DNA from: Apostichopus californicus
Lineage: Eukaryota; Echinodermata; Holothuroidea; Aspidochirotida; Stichopodidae
Direction of reading: 5' to 3'
Length of the DNA: 64,000 nucleotides
Assembly (NCBI GenBank): GCA_020650975.1
Contig: JAIPMN010001183.1
Location: forward strand, 1,201 to 65,200
Shown one piece after another: positions 31,593 through 41,458 of this stretch (within the stretch, counting starts at the first letter, position 1; the number at the start of each line of letters is the position of its first letter). Under the pieces are notes generated by a model. That model did not search any database, was not told where the DNA came from, and worked only from the letters and a program-made list of their open reading frames with translations. The position numbers were made by a program, and so were the translations under genes.

Positions 31593-34500
31593 CTATGGAG
31601 GAAAGGCGAGAGTTTAATAGTTTAATGGATTCTTTGTTAACATCCAACTGCGGAAGAACTAATTTATGAAGATGATCAAACATAATATTTCCATCAATAT
31701 GAGTACAAGTAAAGTTCACTTGATATGTTGTACCTGTGTGAGTACAAGGCTCTATGTGCAAGTACTACACTGCTCTAAGCATGAGTATGATTATGTAATC
31801 TTTGCTTGAGTTCTCATACTATTATTACAATTCACGTGCAGCTCTAGTGTATAATGTAATGTAGTGTATAATGTAATGTAGTGTATAAGGTACTGTATGT
31901 AATGTAATGTAGTGTAGTGCATAATGTAATGTATAATGTAATGTATCATGTAATGTATCATGTAATGTATAGTATAATGTAGTGTATAATGTAATGTATC
32001 ATGTAATGTATAGTATAATGTAGTGTAAAATGTAATGTATCATGTAATGTATAGTATAATGTAGTGTATAATGTAATGTAGTGTATAAGGTACTGTATGT
32101 AATTTAATGTAGTGTAGTGCATAATGTAATGTATAATGTAATGTATCATGTAATGTATAGTATAATGTAGTGTATAATGTAATGTATCATGTAATGTATA
32201 GTATAATGTAGTGTATAATGTAATGTAATGTATCATGTAATGTATAGTATAATGTAGTGTATAATCTAATTTATAATGTAATGTATAATGTAATGTATTG
32301 TATATTTAATGTATAATGTAATGTAGTGTAGTGTATAATGTATTGTATAATGTAATGTATAATGTAATGTAAGGCTACACTAATAATACTTACAATATAA
32401 TCATTATCTTCATCTCGAGGTCCTTGACTGTAATAGACCCTAAAGTTCCTGGCTACTTCATTCACTTGTTGTTGATTCCCTGTCAATCCTATCAATCCAT
32501 CAAAAAATTCTGCAGTCAAAAACGAAAATGAAAATGTGAAAGAATACATAAAACATGTTAAGAAATACCAAACTTATGTATGATGTTGAGGAAGCTATTT
32601 CTGCATTTGAAGTTGTCTAATTCTGGTGAGCTGCTCTTGGTCCTGATTGAGAAGGAAAATTACGAGTTCTTGTAAATCGTGCAATGCAGTAAAATAGCCC
32701 AACTTCATTTAGCAATATAAATTTGAATTTTATGACTATGGGATGGGGTAAAGGAGGCGAGTGTGGTGATGGGGTGAGAGAGTGAGAGGGTGAGGATGAT
32801 GAAAAGGCAAACAATTACCATTGACAAATGCCCAACATTTTGGAAAATGAGGCAATTAAATTTTTATTTTCAATGAAAACCTCCTAGCATGCTAGCACAT
32901 ATCCACTGTTGGCATGTTGCATCAGGGACCACAGACATTGCAGACATTACCCCTTCTGTACCAACTCAGATGTCTAATTACAAACTATTGCACATAATTA
33001 TAGAGTGAGAGAATCTGCAATAGTAACTTGATTAAACCTGTTAGAAGAAGGAATACACTTGTAATTGTAGTAGTAAAACATAACCAAATTGTGATTAGTC
33101 TGCGGTATGCATCCCACCTGGGGTTACTGCTTTTTACCAAAATGCATTTTTGTGCTGTTCCCTTTTTCACGCAAGATGGGATGATGGGACTTACAGGGTA
33201 TGGATACTTTCATGTCCGATCCTGATTCAACAGGAGCAACGACAAGATGCTCTCCTTTACCACCATAAAATATCTTGTCAAACCTCTTTCCCAACACCCC
33301 AACTTCCCTCTCTACGATATTATATACACAAAACACATCCAAATCTTAGAAACAAATGTCCGAGTGAGTAAGACATTAGATTGTCACAAAAATGTCTCTT
33401 TACAGCAGAGAACAGGTTACTTCTGTAAAATTAAAAAGCCACCTACCGTGAACGTAGTCCTTAATGACTTCAGGTGTATCCCTCTCTGGGTCGATGCTGA
33501 TGAAGAGTGGAACAACCTCCATGAGGTTCTTACTGGAATCTAGGGTGAGAGATGACAGAGAGATATCAATGTACGACAGACCAGAAAAGATTAAACATTA
33601 TTAAAGCTCATATGGATGTTGGAATGACCATCAGATTCTTACAGGTTTTTTTAAATGGTTGTAAATGAAGAAATAAAGGTTTTTAAAGGCTTTAAACATG
33701 AAAATAAAGGATTTTAGAGGTCCAAAACGAAGTTAATTTGAAACATACTCACCACCTATGCCCATTTTAACATCATCTGTGGCCCTTATTCAAAATACGT
33801 GGCTTGCATTAACTGTTGTTTGTTAGTCTGTTTTGTATCACTGCATGACTCATGCCTGGCTGTCTACAAATACTTAATAACCAATGGTTAGCTTGACTGA
33901 ATACAATATTTTGACTTGAAACTAAATTTGGTTTTGAAATAATGGTTTTTTAAAGGTTTAAAAGGTTTTGCTGGGAGGTCTGTGGCTCTAAAAGCTCTTA
34001 GAGTGAGATGATCATAGTCACCGTTTCTATTGAAGAGTATTTCAATTTGAGAGAGATCAAACAACAAACAGAACTCACTGATTTTCTTGACGGCAGAAAC
34101 CATCTTTTCTAGTTCGTCCGGACATATATCCGGGCAGTGAGTAAATCCAAAATAGAGGAGAACCCATTTGCCCAGATAATCTTTGTTTGTTTTTGGTTTT
34201 CCGTCCTGGTCCACCAACGAGAATGGTCCTCCTATCGCTGCTTTACCCAGGGCCTTGTTCCTTTCCTTCTCCATCTCTGAGTGAAATAAAATATGAATAT
34301 TCAAATCATGAATATTTATGTAGCAATACAAATGGCAAAATTGTGCAAACAGAATTAAAAAGTGTTCAAGCTAAGAAAAGTTTTCTTATTTGCACAATAG
34401 CATTAATGGAGGAATCTAATACTCAGTAATTGTTGCTGGTAAGTTTTGAAATACAACTTTTCCATGTATCCCTAACTTCCAGAACAGTTAGTACAACTTT

Positions 34501-37500
34501 GTCAATATTCAAACATATTGATATTTTAATATCATGTGCCGCACCAATACTAATATAGTTTGCAACAGGTTTCCTATTCTGATAGAGAGAACTAATAATA
34601 GTCTATTCCTAACCTACAACAGTACAGCATGTTACCTGCATTCCCTTATGACCTACCCATCAAATTAACCTTTTCTCTGGATTTCATTTTTGCAAAGTCA
34701 TCAAGGATGTCCTGGAAGTTAGCATGCATACACTTGACACGAAGGTGAAGCCCAACACATGGAGCCTCGTCTTAATTTGCAGGAAATTTACCTATGTCAT
34801 AATCCAATACTGGTTATATAGCAAATAAATACACTTTTTCCACATAATGTCTTTGTAAACCGCGACAAATTGTTATTTGGATATTAACTATAGTTTCCCC
34901 ATGAAATTGGGACCAGGAACAAATTGCAACCATAATGTTATCTGGCTACTCATGTGAATATTTATAGTACATTGGAGAAGTAGTCCTCAAAATATGCTAC
35001 AAAAGCAAATCATGGCCACTCATGCTGAATTTTCAAACTAAGAGGTCTATGCGGTTACAATCATTTGACTACTCATAATTAACCGGTTTATTGCACTTAC
35101 AGAAGATAATTATGTCCCACAAAACTTCATGTAAACATTTTGATTTTTCATTAGCAAGGTTGTTTATCTAATTCCATTCATTTGTGGTGTGATTTTTGTG
35201 AGCTACTGAGTATGTCCTGTGGGCACTTTTTGTTCCTTGAAAGGGTAACCTTGGTATATACCAACAGACAGTGGCTAATTCACAAAAGACACATGGTTAA
35301 AGAAGCAGTTAATAGCATGCTAACAATTAGAATTATAATATTTACCAAGTTCCTTTTGCTTCTGTGCATATTTGAATCCAGCTAACAGAATACCACCGAG
35401 TCCAAAGGTGATGATTAGGGATTTCCATGTAATGGGCTGCAGGAAGAAGGCACAGAACACATCTTCTAAGAATATGAAATTCATTAATTACAATTTTAAT
35501 ATCATGTCAAACTATTATAAAATAAATTCAAGGTAATGTTAAGTTTGAGGCATGAAAACTGTATTAAAGAAAAAAAGTGAAAAACCAGAAAACTTATCAT
35601 TGAAGGAATAGGTTACAGTCAAAGTTACTGTTTCATTTTGATGAAGTCACCAAATTATACCTTACCAAATTAAAATAACATCCCTTCGTGAGCGCCTATT
35701 TATTTCCATGGAAACAGAGTATTTACTAAGGAAGCAAAAGCAGTCATAAGTGTACTCCATGCGTGACATCACAGATTATTGCACAATGCACACATCAAAA
35801 TATAGCTAAAAAACTGACTGTCGATATTTTGTACGTCAACATGCTTCATTTAACAAGATCTGTATTTCATACTTTTATTTAGCTTTCAACATATCCTATA
35901 TAGATACAACATACACAGTGTCCAGCAGTTCTTGTAGTAAGAATACCACATCATGAGTATGTGTGCAAGTGAAATTCCACTTGTTATAAGTAGAAGAAGC
36001 TTAGCAATAATACAAGCTTAGTAATCTTGCACTAGTTCCTGTATTTCTATTTACAATGATTACTGAGTACACGTTCACGTACAGGAAGCTCTGCCAGAAT
36101 GCAAGTACGAGTACATACTGTACTCTAAGTCTGGTCTCCAGATAACTATGGAGTCTATGTATGAGACTTCTGTATGAATCAAATGGCAGAAGTTGCAAAG
36201 GAGGAATGGAGCGCATACCTTCTCAGCTTTCCAATACAATTTGCAATAACTACAAATTTTCATAACAGACTTACCCCTTTTCGTCCAGTCTTTGGATCTT
36301 TCCTTTTACTTGCTAAAGTTCTCTTGATGATGTGCCAGTCTTGTCTCTGGAGATGCACAGGTCTATAGGACCATATTGCATTATTCCTAGATGTGTTTTG
36401 GTAGTTGACAACTTGAATACCACTCCAACACTACAGTATAATAAAAGACGAAGAAAAAGATAAGCAATTATATTTCTAATAACAACTGAAGTAAACCTCC
36501 ACATATGAAATTACTGAAAGAATACTGATGTCACTGTCATTCATTTAAAACAACCATACATACTATTTGGTACATTTAGCATACTCGATCCTTATTCAGA
36601 TTAGGAATCAAGTCTCTTATTCCNTCCTCGCCCCCCCCCCCACCCCCTCCACCTTTTTCCATTGGAATATTCCATTTATTTATTAGTGGTATTTTGTAGC
36701 AACCTCCCCCACCTTTTTCCATTGGAATATTCCATTTATTTATTAGCGGTATTTTATAGCAACCAAGTAGTTTTTCTTTTGATAATACACCTGACTAGTG
36801 TAATTGTAGTAAAACTCTATTTCGTCTCAGATTAATTTCAATTCATTCAAATTAGTAAGGGTTGCGTATTGTCATTTTCAAAATAATTTGGAAAGTCTGT
36901 TGTTGTCAAATACCCCTAATAAATAAATGGAGCAAATTAAACCCAGGTGTACCAAACTAGTGTAGACTTATCTTGATAACATGGGGTCTACTTCAATCAT
37001 GGACAACTCATCACTAATGTTCATTATAAACAACTTTACTAGCCTTTCAGTATTTCCTGTTCTTCTGTTAAATCGGACTAGTAAAAGAAAGATTTCCGTC
37101 AAGTCAAGTTCAGACAACATAAGTACAAAATAAGTAACATTGGCATTACTGTTCTGTGGTGTTCTAACATTACTCCCTAGCCAACGCTACAAAAAATATC
37201 ATAGCCGATTGGATTGTCAGTTAGCTTCGACTTCAGCATTTTATAATAAGTAAGCTAGGCCAAGGAAAGGCTATCTGCTTTATATGATTGCACTGCAACG
37301 TTTCCTTAAAGGTATGCTGTATTGGGCCCAAGTACACCAGATTTTCAAATATGGTCACCTTTGGTCAAATTCTTAAGCAATTTTGGTTATCCCCCTGGGA
37401 CATTCAAACATCTGTTCATTTAGAATATCTGAGAACAAATTTGTAGAGTAAAACCGTCTAGGATAGTACTTTTTGAAAACTTTTAGTAATTATAGCATGC

Positions 37501-38358
37501 TATAATTTGTGGCCTAGCCTATACAGACTACCTTTAAGAATGTGGACATTAATCATACTTCCACTTTACAACATTTTCTTCAGTGATCATTAAGTTGTGC
37601 GTTTTTTTCCCGTTTGTCCTGCTGTTTTGTGGAAGACAATTCATGAATGAATAAAAGAAAAGAACTAGGTAGTGGCTATTGACCCGGCCGCCGGGCCTCT
37701 AACTTAAGCCCCGCTCGCTATTCACCCGGCTGTAAATGTGCATGTGCATACAGCATGGCATTATGTGGATTCTATGCAGGTACCATGCCAAGTTGTGCAC
37801 AGTCCTGGATCTCATATAAATTTACTGTGTAGGCCTACGTACGTACGTACGTCAGGCAGGGCAAGCGCATGTGTTCAGTAGGCTGGGCTATTAAAGTCTG
37901 CAATTGCCTGCGCTGAGGATCATCAGCGGCGATCGACCCCCACACAAACAAACGCAATCGCTATTCTCCCGGATACCACCGGGCTAAAAATAGCCTAATG
38001 GCACGTCACCGCGCCATTCATTTCGGCAGCCGGGCCGATAAGCCACACTGTTCGCTATTCACCCGGCGGCCGGGCCGATAAGCTCCGCTCGCTATTCACC
38101 CGGCGGCCGGGTCAATAGGCCCCACCAAAGAACTAAACGTATATATTTCGCGAAACTGGTACAAAACAAACGTAGCGCTGTCTTCTGTCTGACAGTCTTC
38201 ACAACACAAGCCACAATAAAACAAAATATATTGTGTTCGTTATAATTTACCCTCGAACACACTGGAAGATTACTACAGCTCCTTGAAATTGTCTGCTGGA
38301 GTAGAAAACATGGTTTCAGCGTTGAAATAGTTGGAATCCTTTGCAAAGCAGACAACAT
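31452..38358 (-). CDS. SCO1: SCO1, mitochondrial cytochrome c oxidase copper chaperone
   Basis: A complete gene of seven exons (38251-38358, 36275-36430, 35346-35436, 34079-34276, 33447-33539, 32394-32509, 31452-31592). They total 903 nt, 300 residues, against about 301 in human SCO1. SCO1 sits in the inner mitochondrial membrane and delivers copper to the CuA site of COX2. Residues 1 to about 80 are basic and Ser/Thr-rich, as in a mitochondrial presequence. A membrane segment [16 protein letters not shown] spans about 94-109. The thioredoxin-like domain begins GGPFSL (134-139). The copper ligands are present: CPDIC (C166, C170) and VDHTIIMYL (H257). [10 protein letters not shown] and [15 protein letters not shown] are family hallmarks. 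The first in-frame ATG (38356-38358) was taken as the start. SCO2 is an alternative name only in vertebrates, where the gene was duplicated. Confidence 0.95.
31845..32375. repeat. AT-rich satellite in SCO1 intron 6
   Basis: Dense TAATGTA/TAGTGTA/TATCATG units. A roughly 41-bp unit (GTATCATGTAATGTATAGTA TAATGTAGTG...) recurs at 31996 and 32037. A longer pattern containing AAGGTACTGTATGTAATNTA recurs exactly 200 bases apart (31887 and 32087). The array fills most of the 801-bp intron and ends 19 bases from the exon 6 donor. Confidence 0.88.
32394..32509 (-). CDS. SCO1: SCO1 exon 6
   Basis: The exon is 116 nt, acceptor CTGCAG, donor GTAAGT, phase 1/0. It encodes [20 protein letters not shown], then [19 protein letters not shown]. 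Confidence 0.93.
33447..33539 (-). CDS. SCO1: SCO1 exon 5
   Basis: The exon is 93 nt, acceptor ACCCTAG, donor GTAGGT, phase 1/1. It encodes [20 protein letters not shown] then [20 protein letters not shown] is conserved in SCO proteins. Confidence 0.93.
34079..34276 (-). CDS. SCO1: SCO1 exon 4 (CxxxC copper site)
   Basis: The exon is 198 nt, acceptor CACTCAG, donor GTGAGT, phase 1/1. It encodes [20 protein letters not shown], then [20 protein letters not shown] and [15 protein letters not shown]. It contains the two copper-binding cysteines. Confidence 0.95.
34277..35345 (-). other. SCO1: SCO1 intron 3
   Basis: This 1.07-kb intron shows no repeat or coding signal that I recognise. The neighbouring introns at 32510-33446, 33540-34078 and 35437-36274 are likewise featureless. 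Confidence 0.6.
35346..35436 (-). CDS. SCO1: SCO1 exon 3 (transmembrane helix)
   Basis: The exon is 91 nt, acceptor CCTGCAG, donor GTAAAT, phase 0/1. It encodes [20 protein letters not shown] then [10 protein letters not shown], matching the SCO1 inner-membrane anchor. Confidence 0.92.
36275..36430 (-). CDS. SCO1: SCO1 exon 2
   Basis: The exon has 52 codons, acceptor ACTGTAG, donor GTAAGT, phase 0/0. It encodes [16 protein letters not shown], then [18 protein letters not shown] and [11 protein letters not shown], a basic stretch leading to the membrane segment. Confidence 0.82.
36648..36764. repeat. Tandem duplication beside a single N
   Basis: CCCCCTCCACCTTTTTCCAT, ATTCCATTTATTTATTAGYG and GTATTTTRTAGCAACC occur twice in tandem. 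One unknown base at 36624 precedes a C-run. It lies in SCO1 intron 1. Confidence 0.8.
37668..38126. mobile_element. GC-rich TIR element (Mutator-like MITE) in SCO1 intron 1
   Basis: A 459-bp element flanked by the 9-bp duplication AAAGAACTA (37659-37667 and 38127-38135). Inverted ends are GGTAGTGGCTATTGACCCGG and, on the minus strand, GGTGGGGCCTATTGACCCGG, both continuing CCGCCGGG. A 9-bp duplication with GG ends is typical of Mutator-like elements. Inside, CGCTATTCACCCGG and CGGCCGGGCCGATAAGC recur three to four times, and there is an (ACGT)n run at 37837-37852. No ORF is seen. Its GC content is far above that of the surroundings. Confidence 0.75.
38251..38358 (-). CDS. SCO1: SCO1 exon 1 (start, mitochondrial presequence)
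   Basis: The exon has 36 codons, [14 protein letters not shown] then [17 protein letters not shown] to VCSR, donor GTAAAT, phase 0. It has Arg, Ser and Leu but almost no acidic residues, as in a matrix-targeting signal. Confidence 0.85.
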
Positions 38359-38442
38359 GTTTAAACAGGGAACCACTTTTTCGTAACGTAACAATGTAGA
38401 TCCTACCTACCTAACTGTGGAAGCAACTTCCGTGGTATGTGC

Positions 38443-38480
38443 GTATACACCACTGATCTGTACACAGATCAGTGGTATAC
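38443..38480. promoter_or_regulatory. Near-perfect palindrome upstream of SCO1
   Basis: GTATACACCACTGATCTGT, a 2-base centre, then ACAGATCAGTGGTATAC. The arms pair over 17 bases with one 2-base bulge. It lies 85 bases upstream of the SCO1 start codon, within the probable promoter or 5' UTR. A regulatory role is only inferred from position. Confidence 0.5.
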
Positions 38481-39064
38481 ACATGTTCACGTCTCACTGA
38501 TTGCGTAATAACAATTTTAAAGGAGAACTGTGTGTTCAATTTTAACATTACATAAGAAATGACATCTATATTGCTACAAAACATTAAGCGTGTACAATAT
38601 TTTGTTGCAACAATACATGGTGTGCATTTTTCAAGTCTTGTATTTCTATGATTAGGTTTCTCCCGCTCTGGATCTGTTTGAGTTAGGCCTGTATTTTATG
38701 TTGCCCTAAGGACAATCCATATACTTAAATATATGGCCCAACCTACACATGTATTGCATACGGCTCTGGCCGAAAGTTGCCATGCCTTTCCGCGTCATTG
38801 AAGTTCATTTTGACAATCGTGATGTTGCAATATAGTTTTATGAAGCCCAAAAAGAGAGACCAGAGAGCGAAACTAGCAAACCGTCAATAAACATTCCAAA
38901 AGGGATACATTAATATTCCTCAGTATATCAGTATGAGACGCGAAATAATGTTATGGCATAAAATGTACTGCGCCTTACACCGCCGGTGAATTTTTGCGCG
39001 CAGTCACGTGCGCGTAGTCAATTGGCTCTGAAAAATCATTGAGAGCCGCATAGTAGTTAGTAGT

Positions 39065-39680
39065 AAGTTGAGTCTCGTCTATCCGACATGCTCAGTGATT
39101 AACCTCCGCCACGTATCACGATCTTGCGCAAGGTTTATTGCTTCCTCGAAATTGTTAATATTAACGTCCTTAAATAGCGACTTTATTTTTCCAAGCAAGG
39201 TAGTCACGGGCCTTCCTACTGGTTTAGCAGTATGTCTCAGTGCTTCTCTTAAAGCAATCTTTGCTGGAGCGTCCTCCTGGAGTCTTGCTACATGACCGAA
39301 AAATCTCAATCTTCTATGTGCGACTATAGATGACCAAGGTGTTTGGTTGGTTTCATTGTAGAGCTCATCGTTTGATAACCAATTGTTATTGGTCCATCTA
39401 ATGTTGAGAATATTACGAAGTAGTCTCCTTTGAAAAGTGTTAATTTTGCGATCAAGATCCTTCGTTGTGCCCCACAGTTCGCAATTGTACAAAAAATACT
39501 CTTTAATAAAGCCTCAAAAATCCTAAGTTAAGCTTATGTTTTGGCTTATGTTTTTGCTTTTGAAAATACTTGACAGTGTGTTGAAAGCACCGTTGGTTAT
39601 ACCAATTCTTCGGTTAACAGTCAGTCATAACAGAGTAAAACAATTGACAGCTTGTTGGTAACATACGATTTCTATAAGGT
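39065..39680 (-). mobile_element. LINE reverse transcriptase C-terminal fragment
   Basis: The frame at 39082-39492 encodes YNCELWGTTKDLDRKINTFQ, then RRLLRNILNIRW, ELYNETNQTPW, RRLRFFGHVARLQEDAPAKI and GRPVTTL, ending EHVG-stop. The pattern (YNCELW, FQRRLLRxIL, RRxRxxGHVxR, GRPxTT) is the tail end of a non-LTR retrotransposon polyprotein. Upstream, RRIGITNGAFNTLSSIFKSK is recognisable, but stops interrupt the join, so the copy is dead and 5'-truncated. The clade is uncertain (RTE-like or a relative). Confidence 0.82.
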
Positions 39681-39837
39681 AATAAAACGAACTGTTAAGG
39701 TATACAGGAGCTCTATGGTCGTTACTACTGGATTAGGATTCCAGCAACAAAATTTCAGACTGGCCAAAAAGTGGGTTCTAACTAAGGTCCTCGATGGGGA
39801 AGGTCATGGAGCAGGTCGTGGCTAACTTTCTCTTTTT

Positions 39838-41100
39838 GGTATTAGAGGGACTGATTTAAGTTGGTTTTCTAGCTACCTGAGTAATAGACAACAGTTTGTA
39901 ACTTTTAAGTCTAGCTTTTCCACCATGAATTCAATTACATGTGGAGTTCCCCAAGGGTCTGTTCTTGGTCCTCTACTTTTCTCATTTACATTAATGAAAT
40001 TCAGGCAACTTCAACAATTCTTTCTTTCATATTATTTGCCGATGACACTAATATTTTTTTTTAATTTACAACATGGCTCAGCGATTGTCAACCAGGAACT
40101 AAAAAAAGTATCTGTTTGGTTTCGGGCTAATAAATCATCTTTAAACATTGATAGAACAAACTTTATGATTTTTCGTCCTTACCAAAAAGCGGTCTGTGAT
40201 ATAAATATAAAGATTGATAATCAGCTGATTTGTAATGTCAGCACTACTAAATTCATTGGTGTGATAATTGATAATCATATGAACTGGAAACCACATATTT
40301 ATAAAGTACAAACTTATTTTGCTAGAATTGTAGGTGTCATGTATAAAATGAAATCATTTATTCCAAATAATATTCTACTCTCTATTTATAAAACTTTAAT
40401 AATTCCTCATCTTCGTTATTGTACTATATCCTGGGCAAACTCTTCTCCCAATAAAGTAAACTCCCTCTTTCTCCTACAAAAAGAGCTGTAAGAATAATTT
40501 GTAATGCATCTTATCGTGATCATACCTCCCATTTATTTAGTGAGCTTAAGTTACTGACAATTTTTGACATTTATCATTATCAGTTGGGTATTTTTATGTT
40601 CAAGTGGCGGGAATGCTTGCTTCCAACAAAATGGTCATCTTTTTTTCACTTCGACCAATACAATTCATGACCATAACACCAGACAGCAATCAAATTTATT
40701 TCGTGAACATACCTATTCTGCAACTTCACAACTAATTGTTAGGTACACTGGTCCTAGGTTTTGGAATACCCTAGATACCCAGGTCAATAGTTCAAAATCA
40801 CTTTTACATTTTAAGAAACAACTAAAACGGTCTTTATTAAATAAGCACGTGTAAAGTTTCTAGTTTCTTTTCCTATGTTTAGGTGTATTTTGGTGGAGGG
40901 GGAGGGGTTGTTTGTGTTTTTGTTGGTGGCCTGGCCTTGATAAGCTCTGCTTCTGCCAGATCTCCCACTTCACAACATTTGTATATATCAATTGTGTAAT
41001 TCCTATGGAATGTATTTGTATTGTATATTCAAATGTTATTTGTTCACTTTGTTTATGTTATGGTGAAGTGGAAATAAATAGTTTTCAATTTCAATTTCAA
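39838..41100 (+). mobile_element. LINE fragment, CR1/L2/Jockey-group, inactive
   Basis: It reads [20 protein letters not shown], then [16 protein letters not shown], the reverse transcriptase palm motif. The expected FADD region is shifted out of frame. It continues with [37 protein letters not shown] and [15 protein letters not shown], then a second frameshift near a poly-A. The C-terminal TGPRFWNTLDTQVNSSKSLL and FKKQLKRSLLNKHV-stop follow. The 3' end is a TTTCAA simple repeat (about 41083-41100). It is 5'-truncated with at least two frameshifts. Confidence 0.88.
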
Positions 41101-41126
41101 ATACCCCCGAACCTCCGCCTTCACCA

Positions 41127-41458
41127 CTCAAAGACGGACCTCTGACCATTATTACGTAACGATTTTCTCTATTAGCGACCTAAGAACTCGAGTATATCTT
41201 GCTAATCTATTGTGTGATGGTTCAAAGTTCACCCTGACCATTGTTACCAACGACTATCTCTAGTTAGCTAACGATACGCACCATGGCAACATAACAAATC
41301 TATTGTTGAAACGTTTGGCTGGCCACTCTTATATAATGATATGCGCTATGAGCGATCGGCTAAGTGGCGGCGCCCTTTCTACAGCACAAATCTAGTGTAT
41401 GATGGCTCAAAGACGGACCTCTGACCATTATTACGTAACGATTTTCTCTATTAGCGAC
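41127..41458. repeat. Diverged three-unit tandem array
   Basis: A 53-base block (CTCAAAGACGGACCTCTGAC through TTTTCTCTATTAGCGAC) is identical at 41127-41179 and 41406-41458. A diverged version lies between them at about 41221-41268 (TTCAAAGTTCACCCTGACCA...). It directly abuts the 3' end of the LINE. Confidence 0.7.

Larger units (their letters stand above)
36431..38250 (-). other. SCO1: SCO1 intron 1
   Basis: This 1.8-kb intron contains the duplication at 36648-36764 and the GC-rich TIR element at 37668-38126. The middle (36.8-37.6 kb) is plain AT-rich DNA. Confidence 0.8.

Noticed and set aside
31958-32236. Minus-strand frame of TLHYT/IHYI repeats beside SCO1 exon 6
   Set aside because: It is translated AT-rich satellite; the exon 6 donor precedes it and phases match without it.
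33124-33342. 72-codon minus frame between SCO1 exons 5 and 6
   Set aside because: It shows no SCO1 similarity, and exons 5 and 6 join in phase (G|AA) to restore the conserved EFxxxLIGLTG, so no extra exon is needed.
38359-38394. SCO1 starting further upstream at a TTG
   Set aside because: The frame is open upstream, but no ATG occurs; the ATG at 38356-38358 gives a good presequence and the usual length.
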